Both the position numbers and the translations under genes were made by a program. Source: Ceratotherium simum simum (taxonomy: Eukaryota > Chordata > Mammalia > Perissodactyla > Rhinocerotidae). From it: a stretch of 64,000 nucleotides of DNA. Of the stretch, positions 58,067 to 64,000 are shown piece after piece. Where the stretch lies: contig NW_004454162.1 in assembly GCF_000283155.1 (NCBI RefSeq), positions 56,196,827 to 56,260,826 of the forward strand, read 5' to 3'. Position 1 is the stretch's first letter. The number at the start of each line of letters is the position of its first letter. The notes under the pieces are model-generated. The model was not told the DNA's origin and did not search any database. It saw only the letters and a program-made list of their open reading frames with translations.

Positions 58067-61000
58067 ATAATATATATAATATACACACGCAGTGGTGAAT
58101 GATTATTAAGGTAACTTCCATCTACAGTTCTACAAATTTTAGAAGACTTACTGACCTTTCGTCCTTGGAAAAAAATCTCAACATTGAGTTAATATCATTT
58201 ATTTTATTGAGAATTTTGAATAACTATCCAATTCAGGAGCATGCCTTTAGCTGAGAGTCTGTATTCATTCTTAGAAGAAATTTGAAGGATTTTACAGTTG
58301 AAGGCCTGCCACAAGCCCAGTTTGTCAACCTGTTCTCTGAAGGGTCCTGGAGCCCTGGATTATCCATGGGTTGGAGGGTTTTTCCAGCGCTTGAGAGTTA
58401 CTGTGGAGGACAGGTAGGGAGAGAGAGGTTGATCCTGCTAGGTCAGCCTCTGCACTAACTTCCCTGGTTAGTGTCCATATGAAGAAGGATTGATTAAAAA
58501 GACGTTATAGAATCTTTGGGGGAAAATAAGGCTAATTCCATCGGGAAGGCTGATCTGAGCCTTTTGGTGTAAGCGGGTAGCAATCTAAAACGCAGAGTGC
58601 ACAAAACTCCAATATCTGTTCAGATTGAAAGGTGTGTTTATATTGCAACTTTGTATCATTCGATAACTTACTGGTTGGGCTTGTTTTAGTAGCTGAAGAG
58701 CTAGGATCTGGACCCATTAATTAATTTTTCTATCTACAGTCTTTCAAATCTAACAGCCTGTGAGTAGAATAGATCATGTTTCCCCATAAAAATCAGCCAT
58801 GAATTTTAAACAAATTAACCCTTAAGTCTCCCCATGCCCCCAAAGTCCATTGTGAGTACTGAAGGGTATCGTCCAGCACTGCGTCTGTGAAATGCGCATT
58901 CTCTCTGGGAAAACTCTAAATGTGAACTCTTGCAGAAATTTTATACCATTTTTGTTTTAATGAAGTGGCATCAACTTTGGGAAATTATGATATTGTATAA
59001 TTTCTTTCTCTCTTAAAAACGATTTTATTATGTCAGTGCGGAGAAAGCTGGATCTCGTTTTAGCTATGTTCCCTGGGGTGATTTCCCGCTCAAGTTCAAA
59101 TCGCATCTCATGTCGTGTTTGCTTTACATGATCGAGGACTCCAGCTTTCTAGAACGTGTTTTAGCAAGTCGCTAAATGGAGTTCTTCTTGTATATACTTA
59201 AAATGCATGTTAAGGACGTGCAAATGAATTATAGTCCAATTAACCACTGAAAAAAACAGCCCTGACTATCCCGTTAATGAACTGCATTCAGGAACTAGAA
59301 AGACATTCCATCATGATGGGATTATAAAGATCCTGCCCTTAATTATGAGTTGTAAAAGCCACTTTCAGGTAGGAATAAAGAAGGCAACAGTTGTTCAATT
59401 ACAGGGAACATCCATCTAGGAGGGAAAAAGTCTTTCTGTGATGGGACCCAGAAACCTTGTTTTTCTGCTAATGCGATTTCATACATTTTCGTTGCACGGT
59501 GGGCTGAGCAGCATTCCTGGTCTGTTGCCTCGGACGGGAATTGTTCAGGCCGTGTCACACATGGCCACGCCCTGAGTCCTCATGCTGAGCGGTGGGCTGA
59601 TCCCAGGGTTGCAGAGAAGGTTGCTGGAGAAAGCGAGCGCACGCTGATTCATTCTCAGCCTCCTCTTCCCATCCCCGTCTCCAGCCTAGCATCCTTTTCA
59701 GGTTTATTCATGAGCTCATCACCAGGGAAGAAAAAACTTTATTTGCATTTTAACATTACATTTAAAAGCTATAAATTACACAAAGCTATAAATACTGCCG
59801 CCTGGTACACACCACCTCTCATCAGATCTGTGTGTTTGTGCATGCACACGCGTGAACATGTTCTCTGGATTTCCTCCCTACTCACTGCTTCCTACTACTC
59901 CATTCAATTGTTAACCTTCTAAAACCGAGCAGTTAAAACAGCGGTAATTTTGCTTTGCTTTTTAAATGGAGATGAAAGAATCTAGACTTGTTTAAAATAG
60001 GCTGGGATTCTGTGTGAAGCCTGGCACCAGCTCGCTCCAACTGGAGACTGTCGTCATTCTGCAATAACAGGGTTGCACTGTAACATATCTGGAAGGTTAA
60101 AAAGCAGACGACCACTTTTGTTCCTGGCCAGAAGAGGCACAGGCAGCTGGACTGAGAAATGATTTTCACCAGCCTTGTCACCCGGAATATTTGCCAAGTG
60201 CTTAATACCCAACCAGACTTTAAATCATCAAAATGATAACTACCATTGGTCAAGTATTCTCAGAAACTGAAGAGTCGGTAATCAGAGAAGAGGCTAAACT
60301 GTTTCCTTAGGTCAAATACAAGAGTAGTCATGACTCCATATCTCCCATCTCGCTGTAAAAAAGAAAATGCTGTACATGAGGTCTGTTGCTCAGACAGGTA
60401 CACAAACTCAAACTTGTGTCCTCTGCATCTGGTGGCTTGGACGCTGGAGGTGCCTCTGTGCACGAGTCAGGGGTTGGCTGTGAGGTTACTGTGTCTTCGG
60501 ACCACCTGAGTTAGGGGTTGGGGTGGGGGTGACCCAAAGTGGGGTTGGCCCAAACTTCCTTCTCCTGGTGAAGTACACACTGTGTGTGGGCTTGATTTAT
60601 TAATTCTAGCTCATCATGAACCAAAATATGAACTACCACTTCAGGAGGATTATGGGCCAATCTCCTCCTTTAAAAATAACCTAATCATATCCTTTCTCTG
60701 GTGTTGTCCCTATATTCCAGAAAATCTCCCTCAGGTCCAGCTGGTATCTGGTTCACCTCACTTTAAGCCCATTTCTTCTTGCCTGGTCTCAAGCAAAAAT
60801 CAATAACTCCTTCAGATTACTTGTATTATGTCTCTCCAAAACTCAAAAGTTTGTATAAGGGCTCCTCATTTATCTTTGGAGGAGGGGGTGTGGGTATGGG
60901 TCTCAGTCTATGACAGGCATGCAGGAAGCTAGTCTGTAACTGAAACAGATTTCATTGAAAACGCCCCCTCCTTCCGATGGTGGAAAGTAAATTCAGTCAA

Positions 61001-61085
61001 TTTAGGGTGTCCCCACTTCCTTTAGTGTGGTGCCATATCTTGCTTTCCTTCAGGGCACAGAGGAAATATTGCCCTCCCCCCCCAA
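58067..61085. other. Unassigned sequence
   Basis: About 3 kb without recognised gene, RNA gene or repeat. The 106-codon minus frame at 59933-60253 has no domain. The sequence becomes more GC-rich to the right. Confidence 0.4.
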
Positions 61086-61089
61086 CAGC

Positions 61090-61697
61090 ATCCAGGAAGC
61101 AGGAAGCCCCTTCTGTACCCTAGCAACCACTGGCCCATTTAGAGCCAGTTGGAACAGACCCCATCTCTTATCAACAAAGTGATTAAGGATTGTCTTTCAG
61201 AAAAACTGCAAAGTCACGCAGCCAGGGCATGTGCAAAAGAAGAAATCGTGACCTGAAACGACCTCGGAACCAAAGAGCCTCCTTCTACGGAACCCAAGGA
61301 CCAGGACGCGACTGGAACTTCAAAGCCAAGCCGGACTCTTATCAGAAGAGAGGGGTCCCTCATTCAGGAAGATCCGGTGTTAAAATTCCTTCCCAACTTT
61401 GTCATAAATGTTTAGAATCTCATCATAAATGTTTAAAACCTTACCGTAAATACCTGAAGCCCACCAATCAAAACCTGTCCCACCAGCGTTTCCATGTGCC
61501 AACCTGTTCCTCCTAACCTCCTAAATTTTGTCCCAAATCCTGAACTGGGGAGACAGATCTGAGGGCACATGCCCCCTGTCTCCCTGGAGATCAATCTCAC
61601 AGAATAAAAGCTGATTTCTCCCCTCAAAGGCTGGTGCCATAATTAATTGGCTTGTTTATGCAAGTAGGGCAGAGAACCCCAATTTTGTGCGGTAACA
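61090..61697 (+). mobile_element. ERV LTR (class I-like)
   Basis: The sense LTR right half is clear: 'gggagacagatctgagggca', a polyadenylation signal in 'cagaataaaagctgatttct', and the end 'gagaaccccaattttgtgcggtaaca' with a CA terminus. The left end is not certain. An imperfect tandem array of about 24 bp (from about 61394) lies inside. Confidence 0.65.
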
Positions 61698-62425
61698 CCC
61701 TCACTCAGGCCAGCCAGACCTGGGGAAATGCAGCCATTTCAGGTGCTCTCTGGATTTACTCCGCAGACCTTTCCTCTGCTCCTGCACCTTTCTGGTCACA
61801 GGAATCCCGGGCCCTGATGCTGCACCCCTGGCTTCACTGCAGGAAGGCACAGGAGTTTCCAAACATACCCAAGGGTGGAGCGCTCAGGGCCCACCACCAC
61901 GCTGCCGGGCGTCGATCCCCTTTCTTCGGCCCAGAGACTTCCCAGAGTCTCATCAGGACCTGAACACACGAGGCTCAAAAGCCAAACAGGCTCTGTCATC
62001 CCCTCCAGGAAGACGGAAGAAAGGCAGGCATCTTTAAGGTTAGTAACGGAGAAGATCTGGGGACAAAAGGAAATGCAAGGAAACCAGGATTATTCTGCCA
62101 CCTTTTGGCAGACTAGAGAAAACCAGTTGCGTCTTTCCTCTCGAAGGCTGCTTTCCAAAAACACCATCATTTGATCATCATTTGATTGCTCTTAGTGCCT
62201 TCTCTACTGAGTTCAGAATGGAGCAGGGTGGTGAGGTGGTGAGGCAAGTGGTGGGGGTGGATGTGCACTGACCAAGAAGAAGGAATGGAAAGTGAAAAAT
62301 ACAGAGAGGACACGGTTAGAGACCCTGCTGGGAGCAGCTGTGTGCCTGAGGCAGCATGTCCCGGAGGTGAGGGCCACCCCTGTCCCTGGGGCAGCCACTT
62401 AAGAGTCTTCTGTGCTGCACTGAGC
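61698..62425. other. Unassigned sequence
   Basis: No recognised gene or repeat. Overlapping frames of about 100 codons on both strands lack domains. Confidence 0.4.
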
Positions 62426-62700
62426 AGTTCCAAAATCGTCCTGAAGGTGAGGGCTCCACGATGGATTTCAGCAGGGAGGGGATGTGATGAGATTTGTGGT
62501 TGGAAATTCCAGTCGGTCATTGCTCACAGTGACCCCTTCCTCCTCAGATGAGGAGGTCAGGGGCAAAACGGGAGACAGTTAGGAATCCTTCTTGGCAAAT
62601 GAGTTGATTTAAGCCGGCGGTGGCAGTTAGAGTGGAGGCGAGGGGACGATCTGAGAGATGAGGTAAATGACGAAATGCACTGAGTGAAGTCGAGGAGGGG
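62426..62700 (+). mobile_element. L2 LINE relic
   Basis: 'gatggatttcagcagggagg ggatgtgatgagatttgtgg' and 'gcggtggcagttagagtgga ggcgaggggacgatctgaga gatga' match sense L2 sequence. Diverged. Confidence 0.55.
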
Positions 62701-63505
62701 TTGAGGGTACCTCTCCTTGGAATTTTCCTTGTCAAGCGGAGCATGAGACAGCAGGTCTGGCCCTCGGGCAAAGAGCTCAGAGCCCCTGGAGACACAAATC
62801 CAGCAGCCAGGTGCAGTGGGATCATGGGCTGAGAGAGGTGAGAGGGATTTAATCCCCACTTTTCTCCTTCCTTGTACGCGTTTCTCTTTCTCCACTGTTC
62901 ATGGTATCTGATGTCTCAGGGGAAATGAAATGGCTGAAATAAGGCTTTGGCACTCTGGAAGCCCCTGACTTTCAAAACTTTAAACCTAGAATGTCCCAGG
63001 ACATCACATTTATTCACAAACATTAGATTTAGACCAATATGTGATGACTGAAGCAGTCTCCAGGCCCAGGTGTCGTCAAGGATACTTGGGCTGAGAAGAA
63101 AGAGAGTTGGAAGGGACCCGTGGATGTGGGGTGTGCCCAGAGGAGCTGTGCCCTCTGACTCCTCAGACACCACTCTGCCTTCCCTGCCCTTGGCTGAGTC
63201 CTCCAGGTGGGTGGATACACAACCGTGGCCCTGGAGAGACGGGGCATCCACCAGCACAAGGCCCTTGAGCCTTGCTTTCCAAGTAGAGCCCAGAGAGGGG
63301 AAGCCATGAAGATTTTCCCTCGAGTTAGTGTGTGTGGGATGGAGGACAGAGATGGCGGCCTGGGTAGATGGATACAACAGCATCAAGAACTTCTCCACAT
63401 CCTGCCAGCTCTAGGAAGAGACCACATGTTCCCAACACTTCCTGGAGTGGTGATTCCCTGCTGTACACCTTTCTCCTCTCATGGAAAGTGGGGCAGGGGG
63501 CAGGG
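62701..63505. other. Unassigned sequence
   Basis: The longest open frame is 160 codons on the minus strand (62916-63398). Its translation has no recognised domain and is opposed by open plus frames, so I do not call a gene. Confidence 0.4.
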
Positions 63506-63509
63506 ACAG

Positions 63510-63575
63510 GGAGGCTCAAACAACTGAAGGAGGGAGGCTGAAACAACAAACAGGGAAGCTGAAACAACTGAGGCT
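63510..63575. repeat. Short imperfect tandem repeat of gaggctgaaacaac
   Basis: Three to four imperfect copies of a 14-18 bp unit (gaggctcaaacaactgaagg, aggctgaaacaacaaac, gaagctgaaacaactgaggc). Confidence 0.75.
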
Positions 63576-63639
63576 ACATGGAATTGAAGTTAAGTTTAGT
63601 TATAGAGGATAAAAGAAAGTTTCATTTCTTCAACACTTG

Positions 63640-64000
63640 GATTTGTGTCACACAGGGATAAGAACCAAGTGGAGAGTTCATCAAAAATGACAAGAAGCAA
63701 AGTAACTGGAGACAGTGGGATAGAAGGAAGGTGGTGGAGGCCAGCGGGATTCCCTGAGTGCTGGAGCGTGTGTCCTGCAGCATGCACTGGGCAATGAGGC
63801 AGCTCAGGCAGCTTCTACTTCTGGTTTGGGCGGCAGGGGAGGATGGTGGCGGCAGAGCAGCTACGCGGGCGAGAAGATGCGTCCATTTTGAACATGTTGA
63901 ATGAAACAACTCAATTTTGAATGTGTTGAATCTGAAGACTTCAAGTGGGGCTGGCCTGTGGCATATGCAGGTCAGGATGGGGGTGTAGTGTTGAGTCTTG
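63640..64000 (+). mobile_element. L2 LINE relic, runs off the window
   Basis: 'gataggaaggtggtggaggc'-like sequence is followed by 'gcgtccattttgaacatgttgaat', a second 'aattttgaatgtgttgaatc' and 'ggcctgtggcatatgcaggt', matching sense L2. The 'ttttgaa.tgttgaat' unit is duplicated. Confidence 0.55.

Noticed and set aside
62916..63398. 160-codon minus-strand open frame
   Set aside because: No domain or conserved motif, and overlapping open frames on the plus strand.

Overview
This window is nuclear DNA of a placental mammal, almost certainly a perissodactyl (horse family or a close relative). The main evidence is about a dozen copies of one tRNA-derived SINE. Its head reads like ggctggcccggtggcatagt and its tail like gaggaagattggcacagatg. 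This matches the equine repetitive element (ERE) family, as far as I know restricted to odd-toed ungulates. Several copies have perfect 12-17 bp target-site duplications, so they are genuine retrotransposition events. No complete protein-coding host gene is visible, and no bacterial or CRISPR-like system is present. The open frames are short and look like chance ORFs or transposon remnants.

Layout. Bases 1-330 are a very GC- and CpG-rich block with overlapping GC boxes, most likely the edge of a CpG-island promoter or first exon of a gene mostly outside the window. From 330 to about 24 kb there is intergenic or intronic sequence with MER5/Charlie DNA transposon relics, MLT1-like LTRs, MIR and L2 relics, antisense L1 pieces and EREs, plus a perfect 3 x 33 bp minisatellite at 19352-19450. 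From 24 to 34 kb there are two large antisense L1 blocks. The first is broken by EREs and by a small GC-rich, cysteine-codon-rich island. A second copy of an LTR family first seen at 12.6 kb lies at 33.4 kb. From 34 to 40.6 kb there are L2, MIR, a Tigger-like element and hAT relics. A (CA)n tract runs into an 830-base N gap (40725-41554), followed by the stub of an ERE and an L1 3' end.

The most information-rich object is a degenerate class I (gammaretrovirus-like) endogenous retrovirus on the minus strand at about 42954-49502. It has two related LTRs, a polypurine tract beside its 3' LTR, a broken env with a still-open transmembrane segment (CX6CC motif), and broken integrase and RNase H. 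Reverse transcriptase is not recognisable. Two EREs inserted later. An older-looking solo LTR lies immediately to its right.

From 50 to 64 kb the sequence is mostly AT-rich with few recognisable features. Exceptions are an L1 3' end, a long antisense L1 holding an ERE, an ERV LTR at about 61.1-61.7 kb, and L2 relics at the right edge.

Repeat family names were given from remembered consensus patterns, not from a search, so superfamily calls are firmer than subfamily calls. The genes do not form a pathway. The window is a record of successive transposon insertions, with one probable host promoter at its left edge.
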